Position numbers and translations under genes: made by a program. From Breviolum minutum Mf 1.05b.01 (lineage: Eukaryota; Sar; Dinophyceae; Suessiales; Symbiodiniaceae), in NCBI GenBank assembly GCA_000507305.1, contig DF239038.1:372001-436000 (forward strand): 64,000 bases of DNA, read 5' to 3'. This document shows, one piece after another, positions 52,745 through 61,950 of this stretch. Every line of letters starts with the position of its first letter. Positions within the stretch are counted from its first letter, which is position 1. A model generated the notes under the pieces. The model made no database searches. It saw only the letters and a program-made list of their open reading frames with translations, and had not been told where the DNA came from.

Positions 52745-52915
52745 CACTGCTAAGGATCTCCATTTTTCCCTTGAGGTCATGGAAGGAAGTCATGAAGAAG
52801 CTCGGATGGTTCTCTTGCAGATGGAGGTCGGGACATCGCGGGACATCATTGTTGTGGCGCTTGAAGATGGGGGGGTAGTTGTGATTAGATTAGATGTACA
52901 TTTTTGTTCACCCTG
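52745..52915 (+). CDS. candidate exon
   Basis: Reads SLEVMEGSHEEARMVLLQME, then VGTSRDIIVVALEDGGVVVI and RLDVHFC. Alternating hydrophobic strand and charged residues are protein-like. Boundaries unclear. Not recognised. Confidence 0.33.
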
Positions 52916-52999
52916 TAAGTCCAAGGACCTACTTTGTAGGGCTCTAGGGATTTACGTAGAACAGGACCTAAAAAGTACGAAATGTCTATCCGTAAGCAA

Positions 53000-53128
53000 T
53001 GTACTTTTTGGGTCTTAGGCCCTAAAAGGAACGTCCAGGAGACCCATGGATCATGTACTTTTTAGGTCTTAGGCCCTAAAAGGAACGTCCAGGAGACCCA
53101 TGGATCATGTACTTTTTAGGTCCTAGGC
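53000..53128. repeat. 54-bp tandem direct repeat, 2.4 units
   Basis: Units begin TGTACTTTTTGGGTCTTAGG at 53000 and TGTACTTTTTAGGTCTTAGG at 53054, with a partial third at 53108. An inverted match GGACCTAAAAAGTAC at 52965 makes the first unit foldable. Confidence 0.9.
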
Positions 53129-53386
53129 ACCTTTCTTGTGTTGTTTCATGATCAGGTGTTATCCCTCCATCGCCCTGCTGCAATTCAGTATCGACATGGA
53201 AGAAATTATGACATATAGGTATGTCCAATTTATTGTTTTTCCAGCTGGTTCAGATTGACTGGACAAAGACTGATCCCGTTTAAACTCACCCGACGGTTGA
53301 TGGGTTTTTTTGGTTCCAGGTGGTGTTCACAAGTCCAAAGATACATTCAAAATTTAGCAGCATGCAATGCACCTAGATATTAAGCC

Positions 53387-53515
53387 ATGTCCCGGAGAGC
53401 TCTCAAACGAGCTCGGTTCTTGGAACTGGAATCGAGAGTGGCTACAGATCTCTATGGGCCTAATCCCAGTGGAGCCGGCTTGTTTTTTTTGGCACTGGAG
53501 CGGCTATGGGGCCAG
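53387..53515 (+). CDS. gene 1, first exon
   Basis: ATG start, then MSRRALKRARFLELESRVAT and DLYGPNPSGAGLFFLALERL, WGQ, ending CCAG|GTTGAC. A basic N-terminus. It opens a run of plus-strand exons that reaches at least 57.7 kb. The protein is not recognised. Start chosen because it is the first ATG in frame and the frame upstream is not convincing. Confidence 0.5.
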
Positions 53516-53641
53516 GTTGACATAAGATTATCTGGGCTGGGAGGCCTACTCATTCAAAATCAATCTGCATTCAAACCAGTTCGAATTCCATCTTTTCCCT
53601 TAGCCGCAATTTTTTCAGTTTCGATCGATGCTGTAGCGTAG

Positions 53642-53806
53642 TGGCTGCTTGATGCCGCAATGCCTCGATGCAAGCCCGACCCCGTCTATGTTGCGATGTT
53701 GGAGGATAGGGTCGACCCTGTTTGTATTAGGAAGCATTGGCCAGGTTGGTGGCAACAGTTTTTCAAAAAATATGCAGACTGTCTAGGCAAAAGCTCGAGT
53801 GAATAT
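53642..53806 (+). CDS. gene 1, exon 2
   Basis: Acceptor CGTAG, then WLLDAAMPRCKPDPVYVAML, EDRVDPVCIRKHWPGWWQQF and FKKYADCLGKSSSEYN, closed by TAG. The Trp/Cys-containing, varied sequence is clearly protein-like. The donor must lie before the TAG but is not certain. Confidence 0.55.
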
Positions 53807-53811
53807 AACTA

Positions 53812-53990
53812 GCAAGGGCCCGCAGATCCAAGACATCGGTTTAAAAATTCTCACGGGGTTGGTGCAGGACTTCTACAGCAAATATTTGACAGAGAACAAC
53901 TACAGGGAGGAAAGGTTTCATGAACTGGGCCAGAAGAAGGGCCTGACTGCACACCTTGTTTCCCAAGTCTTGGACAAGAAAAAGGCCAGG
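53812..53990 (+). CDS. gene 1, exon 3
   Basis: Reads GPQIQDIGLKILTGLVQDFY, SKYLTENNYREERFHELGQK and KGLTAHLVSQVLDKKKAR. Strongly helical. The donor appears to be non-canonical (AG|GATACAT) or lies just upstream; GA and GC donors are known in dinoflagellates. Confidence 0.55.
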
Positions 53991-54027
53991 ATACATGCAT
54001 GCTTCAAATATACATTTTTTCTTCGAA

Positions 54028-54199
54028 TCCTTTGGCCCTACCTTCGCACCTTTCAGACGACCCTGCTACCGACATCACCCCATCCCATCCTGTCCTGCAG
54101 GTTCCAACGGTCTTCAGCTTCATCAACGTCACATCCTCCGACAACTCCTTCAAAGCTTCTGACGTTTGGTGGCCCAATGTCCATGAGATTTGGAGCTGA
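54028..54199 (+). CDS. gene 1, exon 4
   Basis: Reads PSHLSDDPATDITPSHPVLQ, then VPTVFSFINVTSSDNSFKAS and DVWWPNVHEIWS. A shorter version could begin after the CTGCAG at 54099. A TGA follows. Confidence 0.45.
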
Positions 54200-54295
54200 C
54201 TGGGTGGATAGAGGGATGCATGCCAATCTATCCCCTTTCATATCGAGATTTTAATCAAATATAGGCCAACGTGCTCTGTTGACTCATTTTATTAG

Positions 54296-54493
54296 CCCCG
54301 GAAAAGGGGTTAGACAAGCTTTCTATCCGCAGGTCAAGGATGAGAACAACAACCGCTTCCTCATGAAGTTCTTGGCCATTGTGGGGTTGGTGGTGCCCCC
54401 AACTAGCTACCCCGAAACTGCTTTGCAAAGTGTTGCTGCTAAGCACAACTTGCTTGGCATCGGTGCGACAGCTACAGAATTGGAGGCATTAGG
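54296..54493 (+). CDS. gene 1, exon 5
   Basis: After ATTAG the frame reads GKGVRQAFYPQVKDENNNRF, LMKFLAIVGLVVPPTSYPET and ALQSVAAKHNLLGIGATATE. Convincing composition, including a hydrophobic strand (FLAIVGLVV). Confidence 0.55.
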
Positions 54494-54692
54494 GTGGATA
54501 CTATTAAAGGTTTTGCGTAAAATCATAGTATTCTTGCCCATGTTAATCGAATATTGATCATCATTGATGTTAGGCGTCGATATTTCGTGATCTTCATGGC
54601 CTTTTCACTTTCATCCCCGGAGTTGTTTTTAATTTCGGTTTGGTACGAACTTCGAAATATACACGCTGCCCAAACACTGCTCACCTGCTCAG

Positions 54693-54781
54693 GCGTGGTC
54701 AGCGCAGGAAGCCGACCTCCACAGGGGTCTCATGCAGTATACCATCAAGAGGGCCTTCAAAAACCCAAAATCCAGGCCCGT
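54693..54781 (+). CDS. gene 1, exon 6
   Basis: Acceptor CTCAG, then AWSAQEADLHRGLMQYTIKR and AFKNPKSRP. Basic and helical. Confidence 0.48.
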
Positions 54782-55002
54782 AATTAAAATTTTGTTCGAA
54801 TTCTATTCTTCAAAGTTCGCCATTGTTGGGAGATTTACGTCCAGGCATTGATGAAGAAAATTTTGCTATCATTGCGATGTAAAAAGTTCCCAAATATAGG
54901 ATCTACCCCTATATATTTTTAAATGTGGTGTTGGATCCATCATCAACGTACCTCCCAATTTCCCTTTAGATCAAACCCTTTGGTCAGGAGCCACGATCAC
55001 AA

Positions 55003-55290
55003 CATGGGGAGGCTTAAGGCTATGATAGCAGCCTTGGAGGAGGAGGCCCCCCGGGCACGCCCCCGGCGAAAAAACTCAAGAACTTTGACACCATCACGGG
55101 GTGGTGAAAAGAAGTCCAGCCCTAAACGTGCAGCTGGTGGTGCATCATCATCTTCCAAGAAACAGACTGCTGGTGATGGTATTTCTAGCAAGTTGGAGTC
55201 TCCAACTCTTGGGACCAAAGATGCTAAAGAACTAGCTCTGGGAGAGGGTCCCCTAACAGCACATGAGTCAAACAACATTTGGAATTTTTG
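55003..55290 (+). CDS. gene 1, exon 7, disordered Lys/Ser/Arg-rich
   Basis: Reads MGRLKAMIAALEEEAPRARP, RRKNSRTLTPSRGGEKKSSP, KRAAGGASSSSKKQTAGDGI and SSKLESPTLGTKDAKELALG. Low-complexity linker rich in phosphorylatable serines. May start upstream of the ATG. Confidence 0.5.
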
Positions 55291-55375
55291 ATGATATGCG
55301 AATTCAATTTAAAGTTCGCATTTGGAGCTGTAGAATTTGCGAAAGTATTTCTCAAGAGGCTATTAAGAACTTGAG

Positions 55376-55507
55376 CCGTTCTATCTTCAGCATTCTAGCA
55401 GCACATCCCATATAGCCCGCCTTCGCCTAGGTTCTGATTCGGAGACCTCAAGTGGAGATGAGGGCGAGCGTCAGGCTGAGGAAGAGTCTGTGACCGATGA
55501 CGAATGT
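55376..55507 (+). CDS. gene 1, exon 8, acidic
   Basis: Acceptor TTGAG, then FYLQHSSSTSHIARLRLGSD, SETSSGDEGERQAEEESVTD and DEC, ending TGT|GTGAGTC, a near-consensus donor. Confidence 0.55.
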
Positions 55508-55761
55508 GTGAGTCTTTCGGCTTCTAAAATGGGTGATTGGGCGATTGTACTCCCTGATCATTTTTCTATATATGTACGTCTTAGATACACGTTAGATGGA
55601 TGTGTGAAGCTTGGCTGCGGGTATTTGAATTTAATTCCTGCCTATGGGCCACATAGTGGGCCACATGAATTTCCACACTATACCTGGCCTTTAGACTTCT
55701 TTTGGGGAATGTTGCTGGTGGTCTTAAATTTTATAAACCTACACACGGTCAACCGCTAAAG

Positions 55762-55851
55762 GTGCCGATGCTGAACACCCATTGGATGAAGGTGTCAAGG
55801 ACGCTTGGTGTTCTTCTGTGTTGGGTCAAACAGGAATTGGATTGAAAAAAG
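55762..55851 (+). CDS. gene 1, exon 9
   Basis: Acceptor TAAAG, then ADAEHPLDEGVKDAWCSSVL and GQTGIGLKK, donor AAAG|GTGTAG. The spare G joins GC of the next exon to make GGC, keeping the frame. Confidence 0.55.
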
Positions 55852-55904
55852 GTGTAGAAAAGCTACTCACAATTTCTGGCTGGTCTAAATTCAATATAAC
55901 GCAG

Positions 55905-56071
55905 GCATTGTTCCAATCTTCGACCATTTGCTACCATCTGCATCTACCCTAGCCCCAATCCAGGAGAAACCCTTCCCTGTGCGATCTGTGCCGGAGTCTC
56001 TGGAGGAGGCTGCACAGCAATCGTTGGAGACTTTGCGAAAGAAAGGGGTCTCTGAGCCGGATCTCATGCAG
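55905..56071 (+). CDS. gene 1, exon 10, probable GC donor
   Basis: Acceptor ACGCAG, then IVPIFDHLLPSASTLAPIQE, KPFPVRSVPESLEEAAQQSL and ETLRKKGVSEPDLMQ, ending CAG|GCCCTT. Using this GC donor the frame passes directly into the next exon; without it the frame ends at TAA 14 bases later. Confidence 0.58.
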
Positions 56072-56242
56072 GCCCTTTTTTATCATTAATTCGATGATCC
56101 AAAGCTGAATTGTAGTTCGAAGTTGTCTTTACAAATAAATAGCGCTATATAGCAATGCAATATATTATAGCTTGATCCTCAAATTTCTACGTTCGAGTTT
56201 ATCTAATCACCCCATGTATCTTCCAGCCCTGGATTGATGTAG

Positions 56243-56689
56243 GTCCAAAAGAAATACAGATCGGCAGCAGCTGCGTTCGAGCCTGCTCATGGCCCTCCAC
56301 CGGGTGATGTGCCGAAGCCTTCCGGAACGGGGCGTGGAAGAGGGCGTGGTAGAGGTAGGGGCAGAGGCCGAGGTCGGTCTAAAACAGAAGAAAAGGAGCA
56401 GGAAAAAGAAGAGTCAGAACAAGAGCAAAAGGATGATCAAGACACCGATGAAGACCTTGAAGAGGAAGACAAAGAGCTGGAAAGAGAATTGTCAGAGGAA
56501 GATGAAAATGGAAAACCTGGGAAGGGAAGGAGGAGAAAACGTAAAGATCTAGAGAAGGAAAAGGAGAAAGAGCATGCCACCCCAGAAAAAAAGAAACCCA
56601 AGAAGACGCCGAAGAAGAAGACACCCAAAAGGAGAACCCCAAAACTGAAGCGGGCCATCAAGGGTGCGTTGAAGGATGCAACCAGTCCA
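56243..56689 (+). CDS. gene 1, exon 11, Arg/Gly repeat and charged region
   Basis: Acceptor TGTAG, then VQKKYRSAAAAFEPAHGPPP, a Gly-Arg alternating stretch of about 18 residues (RGG-like, typical of RNA-binding proteins), an acidic Glu/Asp/Lys region and a basic tail with KKTPKKKTPKRRTPKLKR (nuclear-targeting-like). It ends at ACCAGTCCA|GTTTTT in phase 0, which fits the following exon. Other frames stay open in part because of the purine-rich codons. Confidence 0.62.
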
Positions 56690-56861
56690 GTTTTTTGTTT
56701 GCAAATAATGATATACTTGGATCGATGTTTTGGGTCCATGGTTTAGACAATATGTAGCAACTAAGGATTCATTGATCCTGGAACACAACGAGGCCCTTCA
56801 AGTTTAATTTGCTTTCCTTTTGGGACTACCCTGGTAAATTTTCCTTCTTCATTACTGGCAG

Positions 56862-56977
56862 GTGGTGAGGAAGTTCAAGGAAGAGGCCGCTGCAACGATC
56901 TCTGATTCCAGATTCAACGTCCCCAATGATCTCTCACAAATAAAGTACTTGGGCTTTGTTTCAGATGAACTGATGAG
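56862..56977 (+). CDS. gene 1, exon 12
   Basis: Acceptor TGGCAG, then VVRKFKEEAAATISDSRFNV and PNDLSQIKYLGFVSDELM, donor AG|GTGATT. Well-formed exon on both sides. Confidence 0.6.
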
Positions 56978-57077
56978 GTGATTCGAAATCTTTTTTTAAC
57001 CCAGGTTCCACTTTTTGAAGTATTTGACAATTTTTGGCATGATATTGGTGGGATTTTTTTTTTCGGGGAAAACCAAG

Positions 57078-57145
57078 GTCCTTTACCTTGTCCAGTTTGG
57101 TGGCGAAGGGGCCAAGTATTGGAGTTTTGCCACTGGACTTGGTGG
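57078..57145 (+). CDS. gene 1, exon 13 (frame uncertain)
   Basis: After a T-rich tract and AACCAAG. One frame reads VLYLVQFGGEGAKYWSFATG. The frame expected from the preceding exon reads SFTLSSLVAKGPSIGVLPLD. Both are plausible, so the acceptor may be a few bases off. Ends at GGTGG|GTGTTT. Confidence 0.42.
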
Positions 57146-57210
57146 GTGTTTCAATATATCGTGTCTTATAGATCTCACAAGTTGATGGGGTTCACTGCTG
57201 GGTCTGTAAG

Positions 57211-57298
57211 GTTTGTGGTGCGTAGCTTCTTTGTGGGGCCTGTTGAACAGCCTCACGTGGACAAAGTTGCTGAGAAGTTTGGGGGCCCACAAATGCAG
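57211..57298 (+). CDS. gene 1, exon 14, GC donor
   Basis: Acceptor TGTAAG, then FVVRSFFVGPVEQPHVDKVA and EKFGGPQMQ, ending CAG|GCAAGG, a classic GC-type donor (GC substituting for GT in an otherwise perfect context). Confidence 0.58.
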
Positions 57299-57349
57299 GC
57301 AAGGTTTTAAAATAGGGTGACTAGATCTCCCATTCCCACATCCGCGCAG

Positions 57350-57468
57350 GTCAATGGATCCAGAAAGTCAGTCACTCTATCATGGGCAAAGCATGGAGGA
57401 TTGAAAGAGTCGTGGGAGTCTCAAAAGATATCAGGGGTCGACTGGATCAATTTAAAATTATTCTGCAC
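57350..57468 (+). CDS. gene 1, exon 15
   Basis: Acceptor GCGCAG. In phase with the previous exon it reads VNGSRKSVTLSWAKHGGLKE and SWESQKISGVDWINLKLF. A second frame (WIQKVSHSIMGKAWRIERVV) is also open. Donor GTACGT, or a GC donor a few bases earlier. Confidence 0.5.
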
Positions 57469-57560
57469 GTACGTCTATACGATACGATGATATTTTGGAG
57501 ATAAAACGAATGCAATTTTTGGTCCGTCCGGTTTTCTTTTCAACTGCCCCGCCTATGTAG

Positions 57561-57700
57561 ATTTGCTGCCTTCCCACCAGTGGCCCTTAGGTGGCGCAAA
57601 GTGTGTGCGCTGGCTGATTGGGATCCTCTCGAAGGTGTGCTTGGTTGAGGGTGGGGAGACAGTTGACTTCTGTCGAAAGTATTTTCTTAATAAGGGTTGA
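57561..57700 (+). CDS. gene 1, exon 16, possibly terminal
   Basis: Acceptor TATGTAG, then LLPSHQWPLGGAKCVRWLIG and ILSKVCLVEGGETVDFCRKY, FLNKG with TGA. Cys/Trp-containing, hydrophobic, clearly protein-like. Could be the gene's end or continue through an earlier donor. Confidence 0.52.
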
Positions 57701-57704
57701 TTCT

Positions 57705-58265
57705 ACATAGTCAGTGCCCTCACATGTACAACAAATCACCTTTCACTTCAGTTCGGTTTTTTCCCTTCCCATGACTTCCTCTCATCTCCCCCAGGTGAAG
57801 AACCGATGAACTAGTTGCGGCACGGGGGGCTTGAAAATTGCAATTGACCGGTCAGTGTGGGGATGTTCGTTTTTATTTGATCGATAGTTTGCGTTTTTTT
57901 TTTCATGGGACAACTTCGGAATTCGCATTTCTATTTCACAGCGCTGCTAGCTCTGCACTTCCCACATAACTCCTTCGGATATAAATACATGGCAATGCAT
58001 GCAATCCTGGCCATACATGCTGCAAAACAAACACTTCGATAAATTTGAGATGATACTCGCTCACAACTGGTGGCGCAGAACTTGGGTTTGATTTGCGCCA
58101 TGCCGGGTGCATTGGGTCTGACAGCACACCAGTGTACTTTGCTTCAAGCATGTTGCGTTCCTTTGATCCTGTTTCCTGTCTTAATATTTTTTATTGTTGA
58201 TGGATTGTTGCGTATTTTTTGATTATGACATATCCAGCAGAACACATTGGGGAATAAATCGTGTC
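57705..58265. other. intergenic or intronic interval
   Basis: T-rich, with no hairpin element and no supportable exon. A 71-codon minus frame (57936-58151) has no other support. Confidence 0.4.
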
Positions 58266-58272
58266 AATCCAG

Positions 58273-58405
58273 CACGCCACCCAGGCTCCATGCCATCGAC
58301 TACGTGGATCAAGTGACGTCTCATGAGCCACTTGTGAACCATCGCGCTCTGTCCTCAGATTCCACGGCAAGTGGCAGGTGGCGGCCCCAAATCCCTCAAG
58401 ATCAT
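58273..58405 (+). CDS. candidate exon upstream of the methyltransferase-like exons
   Basis: Reads STPPRLHAIDYVDQVTSHEP, then LVNHRALSSDSTASGRWRPQ and IPQ. GC-rich and varied, while the opposite strand is also open for 84 codons. It precedes the DVFSG exon by 400 bp. Confidence 0.38.
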
Positions 58406-58559
58406 TAATGCCAAACAAATGTAAGTTGGGAGTTGGTCTCCACAAGGGTCAATTGGATATACTGTGCGGACATACCAATATATTTTGTTCCGCTATTACT
58501 TTTTCTTCGGATTAATTATAATGAATTCAAGCATACAATGAAACGACCCACACGTTTCA

Positions 58560-58800
58560 CTGTCAGATTTTAAGTTGCCTCCTTTAACCACCTTTTTGTA
58601 TAGCCCAAAATTACCAAAATTTAGCCCTAAATTTGGGAAAATTTAGGGGCAAAAAAAGAGGCAAACATGCCTTTCAATGCCTTTCCACCCCTCCAATTTT
58701 ATTTTAGGGCCCTAAATCCAAGGTCCTTCAAATCCTTTTTTCCCAAATAAATGATTTTTTCTTGGGGCTAAGGAGGCAGGATTAAAATCTGACACGTTTC
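58560..58800. repeat. imperfect inverted repeat, TTTAGCCCTAAATTTGGG type
   Basis: CAGATTTTAAGTTGCCTCCT at 58564 against AGGAGGCAGGATTAAAATCT at 58770, with inner arms CCTAAATTTGGGAAAATTTA and TTTTAGGGCCCTAAATCC. A larger fold-back of about 230 bp, outside the other families. Confidence 0.55.
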
Positions 58801-58810
58801 ACTTTCCCAG

Positions 58811-58909
58811 CGGCAACCTGTGACTGAGGATGTGGATTGCCTCGATGTCTTCAGTGGGAAAGGGAGGCAAATCAGCATGGGTTTCCGTCCATACCTTGGG
58901 ATGAGGAAT
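58811..58909 (+). CDS. exon with DVFSG motif, C5-methyltransferase-like motif I
   Basis: Acceptor TCCCAG, then RQPVTEDVDCLDVFSGKGRQ and ISMGFRPYLGMRN, 33 codons exactly, donor GTGAGT. D-(V/L)-F-(S/A)-G-x-G...S is the S-adenosylmethionine-binding motif I of C5-cytosine methyltransferases. I recall a very large dinoflagellate protein family opening with LDVFSG, followed by GIPCSS...N..TH.R and VEQP..S; this exon starts the same order here. Confidence 0.58.
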
Positions 58910-58962
58910 GTGAGTGAGACTTCGTAATCTATATAGCTTTGGCTATAGCTGTTTTGATTTTA

Positions 58963-59090
58963 AGGTGGGCTTGGCCGCAAAACGCCCTTGCCTTGGTGAT
59001 GATGAAAATTGCTAGAAACATGCAGCCCTTCCTCCAGCAATCATGGGAATTAAAAAGGGGCAACTCCCAAACCATAGATCTAATACCCCA
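58963..59090 (+). CDS. candidate exon
   Basis: Acceptor TTTTAAG, then WAWPQNALALVMMKIARNMQ and PFLQQSWELKRGN. Hydrophobic helix then polar residues. May be part of the same gene. 3' end uncertain. Confidence 0.33.
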
Positions 59091-59418
59091 TATTACCCCA
59101 TGGTGTTGGATGAAGGGCTGGGTAGGAGTTTTTGTGCCTACACTTTACCAACATAGCGAAATATGACCCCCTGTTTTTCGGAAAAAAACAGGTGGTCAAA
59201 ATCCGTTTTTTTGTTTGAATTGAGCTTGTTCGGACAGAGTAGGCCCTTTCCAATTTCTCCTCAAGATTCAAACATACTTATAAATGAGAAAAAAGGATAA
59301 TTTTAGTGTTTGTTTTCATGGCTCTTGACCAACATCGCTGATTGGACCCCTTGTTTTTTGGAAAAGTATATTGAATATCAGTAGAGTCCCAGGGCTCAAG
59401 TAAGGGGGACGTAAATAA

Positions 59419-59628
59419 ATGAGCTCTGAAGGATCAAATGCGAAAGCGCCCAAACAACGCGACCCACCCAGCCAAAGCAACGTGCTAACGCCAAAAAAGG
59501 CCATCAACAGCATCCTCTTTCACTTAACAAGAGGTTCGAGCGGCAACAATTGCATGCTTAGGCCAGTCAGTCGAATGCTCTTGAGTCCGTGGCAAATAGC
59601 ATTGCTTCCCAAAGCTTCTATTAATTAG
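59419..59628 (+). CDS. candidate exon
   Basis: MSSEGSNAKAPKQRDPPSQS, then NVLTPKKAINSILFHLTRGS. Ser/Lys-rich. A minus frame overlaps. Modest support. Confidence 0.3.
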   Translation: MSSEGSNAKAPKQRDPPSQSNVLTPKKAINSILFHLTRGSSGNNCMLRPVSRMLLSPWQIALLPKASIN

Positions 59629-59688
59629 TCATCGTCATCGTCAGCTTCCGTCCCGTAAATCGGAAATAATAATTTCCAGTAGTACCGC

Positions 59689-59875
59689 ACGTGCTGTTGT
59701 GAGTCATGCAATGATGTTGTCGGGTGCAACAGCAAAACAGCTAGACAGCTGCGTTATCACAGCTACAGATGTCAACAACCTTGACGCAATCGCTGAGTTT
59801 GAGGCACACGACTACTGCTTTGCTAACTGCTTCCAAACTTGTCAGGACGGTCCGTTCAGCGTAGATTTCACTTAA
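59689..59875 (+). CDS. candidate exon
   Basis: Reads ARAVVSHAMMLSGATAKQLD, then SCVITATDVNNLDAIAEFEA and HDYCFANCFQTCQDGPFSVD before TAA. Varied and Cys-rich. Placed between the motif I and motif IV exons, so it may encode part of the same fold. Confidence 0.38.
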
Positions 59876-60071
59876 GATCTTGTCAATATCTCAGCTGTCA
59901 GAACTAAAGCATTGACCGACTGACTAACTAGCTAACTGACTACTAGCCCTTTTAGATGGCAGAACCTTTTTTGGGAGTCAGCGATCTTTTCATCAGGATA
60001 GCCATTAATGCGATATCAGGATAGCCATTAATGCGATACCAGTCCTGCTATAGCCTTTTCCCACTTCCAAG

Positions 60072-60149
60072 GTTAGACTTCGACATTGTGAACAAGGGCA
60101 CGGACAATGACCTCACCACATTGTTGGGGTCTTGTTATCTGACTGCTTG
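60072..60149 (+). CDS. exon between motif I and motif IV exons
   Basis: Acceptor CCAAG, then LDFDIVNKGTDNDLTTLLGS and CYLTA, ending TTG|GTAGTC. The order D.DI....D.DLTT..G fits the acidic substrate/cofactor region that follows motif I in the dinoflagellate family I recall. Confidence 0.48.
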
Positions 60150-60209
60150 GTAGTCCCCGGGCAAATTGTGTTTCTTGAACTGCGGAACTTGGGGGACGTC
60201 AGAGCCTAG

Positions 60210-60381
60210 GTCGGGGTTTCTCAAACTGCTGCAGCAAGCCCTGAGAGTCAGGCCAGACGGCCTGGCAGCTTTGGGGATCCCATGTAGCTCCTACATATTC
60301 CTGAATAGCCCTACCCATCGGCGAAATGCCGACCAACCATTTGGGGATGAAAGCCGTGACTATATCCGAACAGCGAATTTA
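60210..60381 (+). CDS. exon with GIPCSSY motif, C5-methyltransferase-like motif IV
   Basis: Acceptor CCTAG, then SGFLKLLQQALRVRPDGLAA, LGIPCSSYIFLNSPTHRRNA and DQPFGDESRDYIRTAN. G-x-P-C is motif IV of C5-cytosine methyltransferases, where the Cys attacks the cytosine ring. PTHRR...PFGDES..YIRTAN matches the block that follows it in the dinoflagellate family. The 3' donor is not visible at the expected place. Confidence 0.6.
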
Positions 60382-60483
60382 CCCTTTCCTCAGTTCAATA
60401 CTTCGAATCTCTTTTTTCATAAATTCTTCCCGCCACACTGGTTTAAACCCACATGAACGATGCTGCCTTAGGATTGGCTGCAG

Positions 60484-60612
60484 GGCTGCTTTGGTCATAC
60501 TGGTTCTGATCTGCCGGGCTGTCTATATCTTTGTTGAACAACCAGCTTCAAGCCGGTTGTTTATGGTCCCCTATTACACCCGCATCCAAGACATGTGTGA
60601 ACGGTTTGGGGT
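60484..60612 (+). CDS. exon with VEQP motif, C5-methyltransferase-like motif VI
   Basis: Acceptor CTGCAG, then AALVILVLICRAVYIFVEQP and ASSRLFMVPYYTRIQDMCER, FGV. The Glu of VEQP takes the place of the ENV Glu (motif VI) in C5 methyltransferases. Spacing from the PC motif (about 40-50 residues) suits the fold. Confidence 0.58.
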
Positions 60613-60753
60613 TGCATTTCAAAACTCTTTCTTGCCAGAACCTCAGCTTACTTCGAAAAGAACAGGATGACACCTTATATAGGATTCCCTTGCTAATGAT
60701 TGCTAAAGTATAAATCACAAACGACCATGCCCAGATATTCAAGTATGGATCGA

Positions 60754-60830
60754 TACTGTTGATGGGAGAAATCCTGCGTTAAAACCCTGTATATAATAAC
60801 GAAATGGTGCAGGATTTCTTCGATCAGTAT
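60754..60830. mobile_element. MITE family A copy inside the methyltransferase-like gene
   Basis: TACTGTTGATGGGAGAAATC on the left, GTGCAGGATTTCTTCGATCA on the right. Lies in a presumed intron. Confidence 0.75.
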
Positions 60831-60959
60831 AGTGTGTTGGTTCCTTTATCTCCACTTTGCTAAGTTGGATGGGTTCCTATGGGCACTTCTCTCAAAAACC
60901 ATCACGTGGTTGGGGTACGGCGTTGGAGCCTCACGTTTTTTTTGAGAAATGGAAATACT

Positions 60960-61155
60960 GACGACCTATTTCACCCATATTGTCCCAAATCATCGTTTGC
61001 TGGCCCAGGCCATGGATTCCACGTTTGTATCTTCGCATGACGGCGGGGCTTCGATCGAAGTTGTCAAGTGCTGGTGTCACTATAAAAAAACGAGACCCAA
61101 AAACTGGAAAAACAAAAGTGCCAGAGACTTAGTCACTGAGTCGTTCTCCAGGATT
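60960..61155 (+). CDS. candidate exon
   Basis: Reads THIVPNHRLLAQAMDSTFVS, then SHDGGASIEVVKCWCHYKKT and RPKNWKNKSARDLVTESFSR. Convincing mixture of residues. Probably the region after VEQP, but I cannot align it. Confidence 0.42.
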
Positions 61156-61200
61156 CATGGATTTCCTAATGATGGGAGCCTATAAATTAAAAAAATCCAG

Positions 61201-61360
61201 GTTTGTCTTCGGTCCGATTCTGAAGGTCTGGTGGCCCGAAGCTTCGATCAACTGAAGAATATCCGTCAGGTTTTGGGCGGACGTTGGCACTTCGCCATGT
61301 TTTCGGGAAGGACTGGCTATATGTGGTTTAGAATATTTTGCTACGCCAATGAGCATTAAA
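61201..61360 (+). CDS. candidate exon
   Basis: Acceptor AATCCAG, then VCLRSDSEGLVARSFDQLKN, IRQVLGGRWHFAMFSGRTGY and MWFRIFCYANEH with TAA. The minus frame of 100 codons covers the same bases, so strand is inferred from neighbours. Confidence 0.4.
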
Positions 61361-61635
61361 ATTCGACCCCCAAAGTCAACCCCCAAAATGATACACCATG
61401 ACAAGTGCACAAATGGTGACCATCGTTTGTTTGTGGATCTTTGGGGTGGACAATGGTGGGTTACGGTTATGTGAGGAACCAATGATCAATTGAAAACAAA
61501 GCTCTACACTCGTCCATATCTTCCCTGAAATTTGGCACCTCGTGCCGGGTGACGTTTGGAGAGCGATGTTTGGCGGGTGGTTTCAAATGATCATCTATGT
61601 TGGTAAACCCTTGAAACTACCCAGTTGGCATACAG

Positions 61636-61718
61636 GACAAGAAGCGGGGCTTTCTGAAGGCGACCCTAAAGATAGCTGAAGGACAACTCGAATTCTTCAA
61701 GGCTGGGTCATGGACAAA
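61636..61718 (+). CDS. exon, DKKRGFLKAT...
   Basis: Acceptor ATACAG, then DKKRGFLKATLKIAEGQLEF and FKAGSWT, donor AA|GTTGGG. Good exon on both sides. Confidence 0.48.
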
Positions 61719-61950
61719 GTTGGGTTTTGATATAATTCTTTGGGTCCTATAGCGCTACACGAAACACCACCAAACCACCTTTTCCCAAACGCCCTTGTTG
61801 GCCCCAAAGGAAGTGGTTTGGAATTTAGGGCCCAAACAATAAGGATTACGATTTTTGTTCACGTTCCTGCCTCCATGATATATTTGACTGTACATGTTGA
61901 AGTTAGCAATATATATACGACTGAACTCGAATTTATCTTCATCACCACAG

